A stretch of DNA of 64,000 bases from Cytospora piceicola (taxonomy: Eukaryota; Ascomycota; Sordariomycetes; Diaporthales; Cytosporaceae), in NCBI GenBank assembly GCA_023375675.1, contig JALQBC010000037.1, positions 186,001 through 250,000 on the forward strand, written 5' to 3'. Of the stretch, positions 30,784 through 42,893 are shown one piece after another. Position numbers and translations under genes: made by a program. Position 1 is the stretch's first letter, and every line of letters starts with the position of its first letter. The notes under the pieces were generated by a model. It saw only the letters and a program-made list of their open reading frames with translations, was not told the origin of the DNA and made no database searches.

Positions 30784-33680
30784 AAAAAAGGATCATTCTG
30801 GTCCAGTGTGTCGGAAGTCGCTGCGATGCCTCCGCTCAACCTGATTAGCCAGGATGAGACGGAGGCGAGTGAACAATCCAGTGAAAACCCCAGGTGTGCC
30901 TCAAAATAATTGGCGTTGAAGTGGGTATGTCCAACAGCCTGAAGTCGGCAGGTTGGTTGAAAGAAAGAAGTGTTGTCTGGGGAGGCGATGCAGTAATATT
31001 GGTCTTTTATACTGGCTGAGGTTTGGGAGCGGATGTAAAGGCGGAACCTGCTGTATACAACAATTAGGGTGCTCCGGGCGCAGGCTGCGCCGCGAGAACC
31101 ACAAAACACAAGTATCTCTGGGGTATCGTGGTATCATCCTCTGAGGACTGCCCTTCATTGGTTCATTCCGGAGGCCCGCCAGTACCACCCTACCGCGTTA
31201 TATGACCGCACAGCTACTTGGGTACTTGTGTAGGTTTACTGGCGACAATGTGCTTTTTTCATTCAGACGGGATGGAAATTTCCAGAAGTCAAGGACCGAG
31301 AAACGTACCATTCGAAAGGGAACGGAATATCTTGTTTCCTCATCGCATCCACAGCCACCTGGGCACCGCCCACACGTTCGATATGTGACTGACACCCAGC
31401 TGCGATTCAATAACTTGACAGTCTGGAGCCTGGGAACATATACAGAGCATTGTACGTCCTCAATAGCATACTTGAACAACTGCAAGTCCCGGGGGGGGGG
31501 GGCCTCACCGTTCCCGCTAAACAAACGACCGTGAGTTCCGCATACCTAGGTACATGTATGTGCTCAGACGTATTTTTGACGAGGAACATGGTCTCTTCAA
31601 ATCCCTTTGGGGCCCAAGTGGCATAACAAGCGGTGTTTGTGAACAAGGTACGCCTAAGCCCTGGAGCTGTTCCAAATCAGAAGAGTGACTACACAATAAC
31701 AAAGTTGTCTATGGTGGCAGTCGAAACACTACCACAGTCTAGTCAGGTCTACCTCAGAAGAGTACATCTTTTTGCACCTGTGGGGAAGAACTGGTTTAGA
31801 ACAATGGATCTACGGGTAATTCAGAGGGTAGAGTGTCGCTGATGGCATTCGTGACCAGCTTAGAAGACCAGCAGTGGTTCAAGTTGAAGCGTGCCGGAAG
31901 CAATGTATGCGCATGTACTGCACTTGCTCAGTCCGTTGCTCCGCTTTTCCCATAACCATTGGATCGTATTGTTGACATGATAGAGAAAGATATATCCTCT
32001 TTTGTAGGAGCCAGCTCGTCACCAATTTTTGGATTTTGCAGACAATCTTACGCAAGATGAATCGGAAGGGGACTCGGGATCAGTTGTGCTGGTGCGTAAC
32101 CCTAGTTAGAAGATGCATGCATGTAAGTGGTTTAGTCTCTCATCATAACCCTGCCTTACAAACCCTAGATCTCTTTAACCCACGCTTGCTTCTTATTTGC
32201 AAGTGATAGACATCTAAATGCTGTATAGTTTTAGTGAAATTTACTGTTACCGTCTGGAAGCCGTGATAGATATTATGGCTGGTCTACATACTTAAGTTTG
32301 TGGCACAACAACAATGTGGCCACAAGCTGGGGAACTAGTCTATACTTCAATTCACTCAGGTAAAGCAAGTGTCAGCAGGGCGGCCCCAGGAGCAGTACGG
32401 ACAGCATATAGACGGACAGTTGATTACAACATGCTCCCATTAGATGACATGAACTCGGGTACGTTCATCACATGCATATTCCCAACAGATAGCTCAGCCT
32501 TGATTTGTGAGTTGAAAGCACTCGGTACCATCCTATTTGTTACGTAATCAGGCCTACAGCGTTACTTCCTTCCCTTTAGTTACACCTATTTCTTTCCCTT
32601 CCTTTAGGCCTTAGGCCTGTTTGTTTACTCTCTTTCAACAACAACACACCCACTGGAATTGAATGACTGTACCATACATGCAAACGTGCCTGTTTTTCAG
32701 TCAGATCCAGCTCGTGTTGATACCTAATACTATTGTGACTGGCAGATCTGAGTAATTCCTGATGTCGCACATACTGCAGTGGTATTCGTCGATCTATCCA
32801 GTAGTATCTTTTCCATTCAACCCAGACAAAATTTCTGCAGGTGACATGCTGCACAACGGTGGGTGTTCCTGCATGAGAAGTGGTCCACTGAACTGCATTC
32901 CCAAGGGTTATTTGTACTCGACCGGGAGGGGCAAAGGTGCGATTATGCTCTCATAACAGATGGATCTAGAGAGATACAATTTATCGCCTTGGTTCATGTA
33001 TCATTGTTTTGGAGCTCTTCCTGGTGAACACCCTTTGCTAGCGGGTTTGTTCGTCGCCCGTCATGTGCAGGCCAGAAGGCCTGCTCCCTATATGCGCTGC
33101 CATACCTGGAGGGATTCAAGCCTACAACACCTCAAGAAGAAGGTCCACTGTAGTGGCGGGGTTTCGATTTTTATACTATACGATGGCTGCGGGTGGTTTA
33201 TGACATGTCGGCCACGACAAAAAACAAAGACACCTTGGTCGGTACAACCGCCAACCTGGCTCAGGCTTACTGTCAGTGGCTCAGCTCAGCTTGCTGCCCA
33301 TGTTTAAGGATCAGGATCACTGTTAGGACTTGTCAAATCTGGTGCCGCAGCTTCCTGTCGAGCATATTATGGACCGTCAACCAACCCGTCCATCCAATAG
33401 CTCATCTAGGTCATGACGGTAATGGGTACACCCCAGATAGAGAGAGTATAGACATGAGACTTGTCTTGATTCCCGAAAATATACATGCGCTCTCCTGATC
33501 TGTGGGGAGGTCTTCCTTACTACGAAGCCCTGATCCAGACTTAACTTCCTAATATACAGTACCGGCATTGTACTAATTCTCCGTATCTGTACCATACCCG
33601 CCAAAGCTTTCCCAGCAGCTTCAAAGTGTCATGCCGTGTTATGCCATGCCGTGTTGTACTCTATGGTCGACAAAGATATC
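30784..33680. other. Gene-poor, repeat-containing region
   Basis: No credible gene. It contains a 12-G run at 31491-31502 and one exact TACCTAGGTA palindrome at 31543-31552. AT-rich patches suggest decayed mobile-element DNA, but no open reading frame of a transposase or polymerase is recognisable. Confidence 0.4.
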
Positions 33681-34401
33681 TCAAGGATAAGCTTCGTAAG
33701 AGCGGGTGCTAGAAGCCGTAGGAAGAGGACGCAGTTCTTCTGAAGATCCCTAATAAGGTTAGTTATGTTGAAGTAAATAAGGTTATAGTATGTGGAGCTA
33801 GTTAACTTACATAGGAGGAGGGCGCTGGCTTCTCCTCCCGATCGTAATCCATATAGGCTGCAGTCAAGGTGCCCACCAACACGACGGTGACGAAGGACGC
33901 TGCAGCAACACATCCTAAAAGCTAGCCATTAGCTAAAATTCACCCACGAACTGGCCCTTGGCCAACATGTCCATGAACATGTTCCGCTTGCCCAGAATTA
34001 GGGTAGTAACGTAGCCCCCGAGGCCAACGTAGGCTAGAGATCTCGCACCGCGGCTGAAGACACGGCTGAAGAAAGAGGCAGGGATGAGGCTAACTGTGCC
34101 GCCCGAAATGTTGATGAGGGGGCCGAAGGGGCCGATATGGACGAGTGCGGCTGGTGCGGCTGGTGTAGAATGAACTATTGTAAAGCCTATGAGTTAGTCA
34201 ACGTAAACCTCCCGAAACAGTGGAGAGGTAGAGAGGCAGAGAGGTAGAGGTGGAGTAATTACCTTCGTCCACTGTGTTGCTCAGTAAAGTAGTACTGCTG
34301 GAGACAAAAAAAGCACCAGGCTGAAAGGTTATAAACTCTTGGTATAGCCTGTTTTGGTTGCGAGGGGGTGGGTAGCTTATGAAGTTGATCAGAGAGCTCA
34401 T
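33681..34401 (-). CDS. Small putative membrane protein, 180 residues, with an apparent 29-nt intron
   Basis: Proposed exons 34263-34401, 33944-34174, 33811-33914 and 33681-33749. Introns one (88 nt) and three (61 nt, GTAAGT donor, ACTAAC branch, TTAG acceptor) are convincing. The product starts MSSLINFISYPPPRNQNRLY. It has hydrophobic segments around PAALVHIGPFGPLINISGGT, RSLAYVGLGGYVTTLILG and CVAAASFVTVVLVGTLTAAY, then a short charged tail DYDREEKPAPSSY and a last exon of 22 residues. The middle junction is odd: the only donor that keeps frame leaves an intron of 29 nt (33915-33943). Without that splice the protein would stop at 33933 after 126 residues. I do not recognise the family. A small multi-pass membrane protein is the best reading. 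Confidence 0.55.
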
Positions 34402-34770
34402 TGTAACTGGGAATCCAAACAGTGGTGGGATAGCAGAAGCGGATTTGATTGCAGTGGATTGATTGTAGCAAAAAGGTGTCGATGCTTAGGGCTGATGTGG
34501 GATGATGAGTCGTCGTTATTGTTGTGGTTCTGGTTAAAAAAGGGAGGGAACAAAATCTAGAGAGGTAGAAAGCAAGATATATATATATATATCCATCCGC
34601 CCATATCGAAAGCATTCAGTCATGAGTTAGCAGGTGAGCTTTATTCAGCCTTATCGTCGAGGCTCTTGGGCACGGGCATTTTAGTGATCACTTGTCCTCA
34701 AGCTGGACTGAAGTGCTTAAGTGGCCCCTCCTCCATAAGTGTAGTGTAGGACCATATCTATCAGTCCAGT

Positions 34771-34855
34771 TGGTCTAGTGGTAAGACACCCTGGGTGGTT
34801 TGGTTCAGCACATAGGAGATGGAAGTGCGTTCCCCATATAGGGAGTTCAGATACC
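34771..34855 (+). other. tRNA-like segment with Pol III box-like sequences, possible SINE head
   Basis: TGGTCTAGTGG at 34771-34781 matches the tRNA A-box consensus fully. A T-arm-like GGG-AGTTCAGATA-CCC follows at about 34841-34854, with GTTCAGATACC close to a B box; another near-B box (GGTTCAGCAC) lies at 34802-34811. No full cloverleaf can be folded by eye, so it is not called a tRNA gene. It may be a tRNA relic or the head of a SINE. Confidence 0.25.
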
Positions 34856-35086
34856 CGCAAGGGCTTACATCGGTAGCGCTAGAATCTTAACAACTCGATG
34901 GCAGAGGAGTATCGCAGGGCAGCCGAGATGGGCATACCAGACCCATATCATATGCCTAACGCTATGTGGAAAGACAGGGAAACAGTTACGAAGCCATCAG
35001 GCCCCACATCTTAATATCTTAGGCGCTTTGCGCAGACCTGGTATTGTTCTACATGCTACACACACTATTACTTGATTACCCAAGTG

Positions 35087-35205
35087 GTCCCTACAGACGC
35101 GCTGTCCCTACAGACGCGCTGTCCCTACAGACGCGCTGTCCCTACAGACGCGCTGTCCCTACAGACGCGCTGTCCCTACAGACGCGCTGTCCCTACAGAC
35201 GCGCT
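35087..35205. repeat. 17-bp minisatellite, seven perfect copies
   Basis: Unit GTCCCTACAGACGCGCT repeated seven times without a mismatch (7 x 17 = 119 bases). The period is not a multiple of three, so any frame through it encodes a 17-residue peptide repeat, and more than one frame stays open. Perfect identity means recent expansion or continuing homogenisation. Confidence 0.97.
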
Positions 35206-35468
35206 GTCGGCACAGGGAGGGGGCCAGGGGGTGGACTGCTCTGGCGCACCGTGATGGCAGTACAGCACCCCCTCGATAATCCGGAGGGCGACCCGGTTTC
35301 GTACTTGGATATGGGCCCCCCTAGCTATCGATGGTCGACTGTGGACATTTCCACCGGTGCACTCGCACACGTTGGGCTACTGGCTGGAGTACACCATCGT
35401 GTCGATGCCGATACGCTAGCCACTCCTCGCCACCGCAAGCCTAGCAGATATCGCTATCATTGTGCGGC

Positions 35469-35482
35469 GGGGGGGGGGGGGG
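35469..35482. repeat. Run of 14 G
   Basis: G homopolymer. A second run of 13 G lies at 35746-35758. Such runs are prone to slippage and sequencing error. Confidence 0.9.
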
Positions 35483-36354
35483 CATCGAGCGAGCAAATAG
35501 ACACAGCTCATATACTGAAGATCTGGTAACTATGGTCGAGAAGCTCACTGATGTAGTAGACTGTCTCACTTACACGTCGCTACTCGACATGCTCGGCACC
35601 AATTGTATGCTGACGTCGTGGAAGGATCTTGCATTGTACGATATCGAATGCGGTTACAAGCTACGGGGTAATATCCAGGCTGTGCGGGGCTACTCTAACA
35701 GTGCAAACAACGGTCTGCAGCTCATCTTTCCAGTGCTGCCGGATTGGGGGGGGGGGGGTTGGAGGTTATTGTCTGTATCGAGGAAAGCTGCTTGGAGAGC
35801 CTGCTAATTGAGCCATTGTGGATCGAATTTGCGGTCGGTAGATGTCTCAGAATTGACACTAAAGCCAAAAGACAAGGGAGTTGAGCAACTGCTCCAAGAA
35901 AGGCCTGCTTGAGTAGATGTAGGGTCGATGGATCATCAGAACAGATAGGTGCATCGAAACCCAGTTTGCGCGTCGCATGAACAGTGAAGTCTCACTGTCG
36001 GGTTACAATAGATACGAAGACTCCAGCTTTATGACCCAAACCCTTTCAGGTTCAATCAAGTCTAGAGCATACTTGTAACGAGGAAGATTGCAATGCACTT
36101 CTTGTCAGCTGACCTTTGCCGTTACGGCCCAAAACGGTGTTATGTAATATACGAGTCTGCAAATAAGCCATAGTTGATTACCTACGGCTACTCTAGCGTA
36201 AATTGAGATACTGCATATTATGTTGTGGAACACAATAGGCAGCTATATATACCTACTTCATGGCCCGGCTGAGCACAGTCCCGGGCTGACATCTTAACCT
36301 TCTTCTTTGCACTGCACAGCTTCTCGCTACTTTGCTGCAATATCAAGTTTCAAA

Positions 36355-38479
36355 ATGTCTGGTTGCCAGCGTCCGAACTGCTCGAGTTATGACCAATTGA
36401 ATGAACAAAATTTGCAAACCAGCGACGACATTTCGGGAATAGGAGTGAGTAACATCAACATTTGCCCAATACGACCCCATCTTGTTGATTTACCACGCTC
36501 TGGTCTTCTAACAACCGAGTATCACAGGTTGATATAGGCTTTATTGCCACTGCCTACCTTACACTGTTCCTCCTGTTGGGCCATTACTTGATTTGCTTTG
36601 ACCCTGAAGCCTTCCCTTTCCACCCAGAAAACGCCATTTCATCTCGGGCCACGAAGCCTACATGGTGGAAGAGTAATCCCGTCGACATGGTCTTTCTGTC
36701 CTGGATACGCAGACTTGCGAGGCGTTTGTCACCCAGCTTGATGCACATCAGCCAGCCACAACGCTTCGAGAGCGCATTCAACAGAGTGAGCTGTCAATTT
36801 TGTTGCCGGCAGTCAGGCCCTTTGTTTTCACAAGCCTTGATTCTAACCACTCCTAATCCAGGCTATTATCTCCATGTGTGATGTCCAGCTTTTCAATGGA
36901 CTTGGAATACTTATTTCCGGTTTCATATCTATGAACTGCTCAGGGCTCCAGGCATATCAGTGGCAAATCATTGTCTACCTCGCCTGGTTCTCCAGTGTTA
37001 CACATCTTTCAGGCCTAACGGTCTTGAGACACTACTTAGTCCGGCGCCCCATCGAAGCTTATATTCGATACACCCTCATGGTAGCCCTCCTCATAGTCCT
37101 CATTGTGGCCATCGTACCCACTGGTTTCTTCAACTGGGTCGATGCGGACCTGGCTGACAGCCTCGCGGACACCTGTGATTCAAGTGAAGATGAAAAGATT
37201 CCACTTACAGCAGCCCAGAGATCCTCGCCCGCGATTTGCTTTCTCGATATGAAAGCAGGGAGTCAAATCTTCGACGAGGTTCTCAATGAAGAAATCCAGT
37301 TTTGTTCTCCCAAGTTTCAGCTACTGGAAGAGACTGCAGCCTTCCAGTTCATGATTGTCTCCATTGTCCTTCTGGTCTTCGGATTCGCATCTCGGTCTAT
37401 CAGGATATTCAAGTCCGCGTCCTTTACCGTCCACATGGCAATCCGACAGCCTATCAGCATCTTTGCGCAAACATGCTTGTTGAAACTTGCGGGTCACTCA
37501 TCACGACTATCGGCCCAGCGTAGCCGCCGAGTATTGGTTGTTAATCCTTGTTTAGCAACTTTTCTCATGTTGAAACTCAATTTCGACTTATTCAGCTCTA
37601 TGCTAGCAGAAGTATGATTGCAGATTTTAGCCACGGCTTCCTTCTAGTGGACAGGAATCTCGGCTGACGTATTACCTGGGACAGTTGTACTGGTTGCTAG
37701 TACTGCTATCCTGGGGCACCTTGAAGCTCTATGCTGCCCGCTTCCAAACCTTGGACGAAGCCTACGAGTCCATTGACGACAACGATACGAACCTGTGGAG
37801 TTTTGGTCAGATACTTTCCGCTTTACTCCTTATCGTCCCTATATGGTCCATGGTCGTTGGTTTCACGGAGGAGAAGCTGCCTCAGCCGCCTCAGCCGCCT
37901 TTACACGAGCACATTGGACTTGATAGTCTCGGTCAGGACAGTACTGACGTATCAAATCTCGAATATGACCCATTCTTGACCATACCGACAGACGAGGCCC
38001 ATAGTACCATCACCTCCAACTTCATCGACCGGGATTATTATCACACTGCGCCATGGTTTTCCTGCTCTTTATTCATGGCTTGTTTGTTCATCCTAGCATT
38101 TACTTCTGCGCAACTCGTATATATGTTCATCTGGGTCCCCGACATTACTTTGTTGAAATATTGGATCACTAGGGTTGGTGTCCTATTTTTCTTTCTTGTG
38201 GCGTATCCTTGTGCCCACCAAGCAACCATTCTATATGGGCTGTGGATGGACAACTGGCTCTGTGGGTCTCACTTGGACACCAGATCAAGAAAGTGGCGCC
38301 GGTATGTCTTCTGGTGGATTATGATGCTGGTCTGGGGTCCATACTTTATAGTTTGGCTTGCTCCATGGGATTATCCGCGTCCCTCCGTATATCCCGGTAT
38401 CGGGTTATATTGTGTGGTGGCAGTTGGTTTCAATCTGGTCTACCTTTTGGGAAACACGCGAGTTGGCAAAGAACAGTGA
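36355..38479 (+). CDS. Polytopic membrane protein of a widespread Pezizomycotina family, function unknown
   Basis: Exons 36355-36444, 36528-36785, 36862-37611 and 37685-38479; all junctions are phase 0 and the product is 630 residues. Intron three (37612-37684) has a GTATGA donor and a GCTGAC branch, and joins FSSMLAE to LYWLLVLLSWGTLKLY. The sequence has about eight hydrophobic segments. The block DVQLFNGLGILISGFISMNC, followed by YQWQIIVYLAWFSSVTHLSG and LTVLRHYL, is the hallmark of a family seen in many filamentous ascomycetes, often in expanded copy number and without assigned role. The last helices are AHQATILYGLWMDNW, YVFWWIMMLVWGPYFIVWLA and YCVVAVGFNLVYLLG. No signal peptide; the N-terminus is short and polar. 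Family recognition rests on that conserved block; nothing suggests a substrate or partner. Confidence 0.85.
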
Positions 38480-38818
38480 AGGTGGCGAATAGGATCTCTT
38501 TGGACAAATCTGGCACTTCGAGAACTTATGAGCGGTCGGATAGGCATGTGTCACCTGTTCCATCAAAGTGGTTGAATGCAACATTGGCTATTATATTCCG
38601 TCTGCTAATTGGATCCCGGGTAGTGAACTCTCACATCTATTACCTGGCAGGACAACATGGTTTCATGGGTTCAAGGGCTTACTAAAGGTCGCCGACCGTA
38701 CAAATTGTATATGAGCAGAGTGGAAAAAGGTCCGCCGAAACTCAACTGTCATCTCCAATGAAGAGCATGGCTTTCCACGTGCACTGATATTCCAACATTG
38801 AACCCATCTTCAGAGCAC
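38480..38818. other. Intergenic region between convergent genes
   Basis: 339 bases between the stop codons of the membrane protein and the GH74 gene. No further feature seen; it should contain both 3' UTRs. Confidence 0.5.
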
Positions 38819-41540
38819 TCATACACACTGCGAGTAATAGCTGTTCTGCACCTTACAAGTCGACCCGCTCGTACAAACAGTGCAGCCCGTATATCCAGTA
38901 CCACCGCACTGTCCGTATGCACCCACAGTACACGTGCTCGTCGCCGCACTGGATGTCTTCGTAGTGCTACTCTTGACTGTGGAAGTAGACAGGGTAGTGG
39001 TGCTACTTGCCTTGGTCGAACTAGTCGTGCTCTTGGAACTTGAAATTGTGGTCGAGCCGGTTGTCTTTACGCTCGTCGAAGACGTAGTCTTCGATGCAGA
39101 TGTCGTGCTGCTGGCTTTTGTCGAAGAGGTAGATGATCCACCACCTCCACTTACGGTCCCTGAAGCATAAAACGCACCCCTTCCGTTTGTTCCAACGTAG
39201 ACCTGGCCTGCTGTGTTTCCAGATCCGGCAACCTTGCAGGTGTTGATTGCTCCGAAGCCCTGAGTTCCTTGTATGTCTGACCAGGTGGAGCCATCATCCG
39301 CGGAAGCATAGAGCTTATTACCAGAGGCGCCAGTGCCGAACGCGTAGATGTTCCATGTTGAGCCTGACCCCAAACCAAGAGAGATCTGTTGTGTAGCGGT
39401 CAATGCGGTTGAGATTTGAGCAAAGGAAGTGCCGTAATTGGTGGACTTGAAGATTCCCTTGTCAGTTGACACGTAAACCGTTCCAGCCACGGTCGGATGT
39501 GGCGCGATGTCAACCACAGAGGTTGCAGTACCCAGAGTCCCAGCCGTTGTAAACGAGGAACCTGTGTTGGTCGACACGTAGAAGGAACCTGAGGATCCTG
39601 CGTAGAATACTGTGCCGTTACGCTTGTCACTCGCGATGACCGCGCCCGAAGACAAGCCTGTCACTGCGGAGAAGGTGCTCTGATACTGGGAGCGCAAAAC
39701 GCCAGAGGTTGAGCTTGACCAGAGTATGGTGTCGGCGTCGGCACTATAAGCCACAGTTCCACCGTAGTTGGTAGTGTCTGAGCCATAGTCGATGTTCCAG
39801 CTCGCGCCACCATCACTGCTGGTCGATATCATTTGCGAGCCGGCCGAGTTTCCAACTCGAACGGTGTTCGCCGGCTCATTCCCAGCATAGTCTAACATTT
39901 TAAATTAGTTATGGTCAACAAGGGTGCAGGTAGGGGTGCACTCACCAACATCAGTCGACGTCGACCAGAAAGGAGTTTCCCATGTAGTAGCCGGGCTGGT
40001 CTTCAAGTCCGACGCGCTCGCGAAGGTAAAACCGTCGTCGTCTCCAACAGCAACCAGAAGCTCACTTCCACTGGGAACCGACACCACTTTCTGCACAGAG
40101 AATTCCTCAATCCCATTTGCCAAGGACTGTATGGTGATATTGTGCGTCGTATCCCATTTCGTCAGGTCATGCCCACCAAGAATCGTCAGTCCGGTCCCAT
40201 ATAGCCAATGATCACTGTCAAACGGGTCGATTTCCAAGGACTCGATCATCCAGCCGAGCTGCTCCGCGTCGGTCACTGAGATAAAGCTCTTATAGACCCA
40301 TGGTGCCAGTGGTGTTGAGATGCCGTAGTATCGGTCCATACTAGGATAGCTGGTCCACTCCCAGATTGGCGACCACGTCGCACCAGAATCAGTGGACCGG
40401 AACAACTGGGCTTCGGGCCACCACGAGTTCAACGCCGCAACGACAAGCGTGCCCGGGTTAAGAATATCCAGTCCAAGCCCACCGAATCCGAAGTATAGAT
40501 CCGATCCGGAGACAGGCGTGATGTTGGTCCATGTACTGTTGGCCAAGTCGTAACGGTATACAGCCCCGTTGAGCCCATCGTACGGTCCAGTTCCGTCCGA
40601 GTATGTGATATACAAAGCCTTCTCGGTTGGCTGCAACTTGCCCTTGTGTGGGAAGAACGTCCCGGGCTGGCCGGAAACGGCTGACCATGTCGAGCCGGCG
40701 TCGGTAGACTCCCAAACAGCTTCTTGAGTTCCGTTGCTCGCGACACCGACAAAGATCCTTGACGTAGCTCCGTTGGTAGTTCCAGAAGTAGAGTCGAAAG
40801 TAATCCATGCCAAACCCTGAAGGTCATTGTTGTATCCGGTCGTGTCGCTTGGCACAGGAGCATAGTTGCCTGTCGCCGTGAAGGACGTCACATTGCTGAA
40901 ACTGGCACCTCCATCTGTGGACTTCCAGAGACCGTGGCCGCTGCGGGCGCCGTAGTAGATGATGTCGGAGTTCGCAGGGTCCACGGCCAGTCGTTCACCC
41001 ATACCTCGGCCAGGCATGTTGCCGCCGACCTTGAAGGTTAGGTTGGCGAAGCTCCACGTAGCACCCTGGTCCGAACTTCGTGCGATGGCACCATTGTTCG
41101 GGTCCCAACTGGTCAGGGTCAGTAATGCCACATCGAAATAGCTATGAAAGATAAGGACATACCTGTTGGTGTACATTCCCAAAGCTACATAGACTTTCGA
41201 GTCATCCTGCGGATCTAACGCCAAAGCATCGACTCCCCATCTGTCCCTGTGATGACAAATGTTAGTGACAAGTACATAGGCACGACTTGCCCAGTTTATC
41301 TCACCAGGTCGAGTCCAAAGTAATACTGTCTGTCACAGCTGTCCACGACTCATCCGCGTTCATCCGATATAGGCCACCAATATCCGTACGAGCGTATGCA
41401 AGTCCCTGTGTCTTTGGGTGAAAGACGATTCCTGGCACGAAGCCGCCTCCTCCACCGATGCGAACATTGCTCCAGGAGAAGGCCGCTCTAGCAGGAGCCG
41501 CCAGTGCCGTGAGGAGCGGGAGACAGCTGAGATATTTCAT
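38819..41540 (-). CDS. GH74 xyloglucanase with C-terminal CBM1, secreted
   Basis: Secreted endo- or oligo-xyloglucanase acting on plant-wall xyloglucan. Exons 41305-41540, 41163-41246, 39946-41108 and 38819-39891 give 851 residues. The ATG at 41540 starts a signal peptide ([19 protein letters not shown]). The catalytic part is a pair of seven-bladed propellers with GH74 signatures: [11 protein letters not shown] (its Asp is the likely first catalytic acid), [44 protein letters not shown] and [16 protein letters not shown] Ser/Thr linker of about 75 residues leads to a CBM1 with its Cys pattern ([12 protein letters not shown]...SYYSQCV). The 54-nt intron 41109-41162 is in frame and stop-free, so its retention would add 18 residues in a conserved region. 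Together with the AA9 enzyme it points to plant-biomass use. Confidence 0.95.
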
Positions 41541-41627
41541 GGTCAGGATCACAAATAGCAGCCGGAAGGGATGATAGATTAGAGGCTGCCTGCTCGTCGC
41601 GTGAAAGAAGGTGGTGGAAATGACACG

Positions 41628-41633
41628 TTTATA
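41628..41633 (-). promoter_or_regulatory. TATA box of the GH74 gene
   Basis: TATAAA on the minus strand about 90 bases before the start codon at 41540, a normal spacing. Confidence 0.5.
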
Positions 41634-42893
41634 GGGACAATATTGTTTTCAATTTCGGCCCGCCAGCCAAGACTTACGGTACCAGAAAATCCATGGCTCC
41701 CAAGTTGGCTCATTGCTGGGCGTCGTAACTCTGGCATCATGTCCCGATGTCCCGGAAGTGGTTCCCCCATCACGGAGGCGGCATGGCAAAAGCAAGCAGA
41801 ATGCAGAAAGATTAAGAGATGAGCACAAGCGTCATTGTGAGGATTTCCCACAAATGATCTTCATTCCCAGTTTCATGTTGAAAAGAATCATGAGGGCCCA
41901 CACTCAAAGATGACGGTTCTTTGTCCGGTTCCGTCTTGAATGGAGGTGATGCTTCCGTAGTGTTTTTGGGGAAAGTCAGGGGACTGACTGTGTGATCCGT
42001 TCAGGGGTTCGTTTCCCTACCTTGGTCGTCAGGTCCCATGACTCCCTCGCTACAGGGTGAGAACATGCAGCTATCCGCGGGAAATGGAAATTGAAAAAGT
42101 ATATCAATATTTTCCCCGAGACGTAGAAGTAAAGTCGAATTATGTTCTGCGAAATAAGCCAGAGAACCATTGAGCCGTGATTAGAGTCACTCGGGCTCAG
42201 CCCCATGTCGTAAACTGAATTATAAGGCAACGAACCTCAGGAAAAACTGTGTAATCAACCCACTTGATTGTGATAGGTGCTTTATGATGGATTTGACTGT
42301 TCTTGGACGAGTCTGAATAGATTAGCGGAAGTACTCACGTCCGAAAAGATGGGACCAGATCACAAGACCAAAGAGCATACTCCAGCATGGTCATCGGCTG
42401 ATACTTTACCCTACGGTAGGTTCCGTTTGGCTGCAATGGGAGTCCAATTTTCAGCAATTTTTCTTCTATCCTTGTGTCAATCATTCCATCAGATAATGCC
42501 ACCTCCCCGTCAAGCGCGATCAGGAGCCAACACCAACCGACCAATGCCCCTTCACTCACTGCTATCTTATGTTCGTAACATGTAGCCAAGTACGTGTTAA
42601 AACATTAAGTCTTTATTTGCTGTGTCTCATAAGTCATTTTCGTGTCGGTAGGACCTCCTTTCTCCGTATGACCGCCTCACTCATTTCAAATAGGACATTT
42701 TGAAAATATATTTATCCTTGTTGTGTACACAGTTCCTGTATCGTTGACGGAAATATGGATTTACCAGCTGGATCATATGTATCCAATGTTCACACCCGTG
42801 ATTGTTCAGATATTCCATGTTGTTGCTATGCACGCACCTACTTTCAAAGTCATATCATCCTACAATATAAGTCCATCTTGGACCTAACCATAC
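41634..42893. other. Intergenic region upstream of the GH74 gene
   Basis: Contains the rest of the GH74 promoter and the 3' end of the oxidoreductase gene. No coding signal; short frames here look random. Confidence 0.5.

Larger units (their letters stand above)
34402..36354. other. Repeat-rich intergenic region
   Basis: Contains an AT dinucleotide run near 34577-34593, the tRNA-like segment, the 17-bp minisatellite and two long G-runs. No protein gene is supported apart from frames that run through the minisatellite. Confidence 0.5.
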
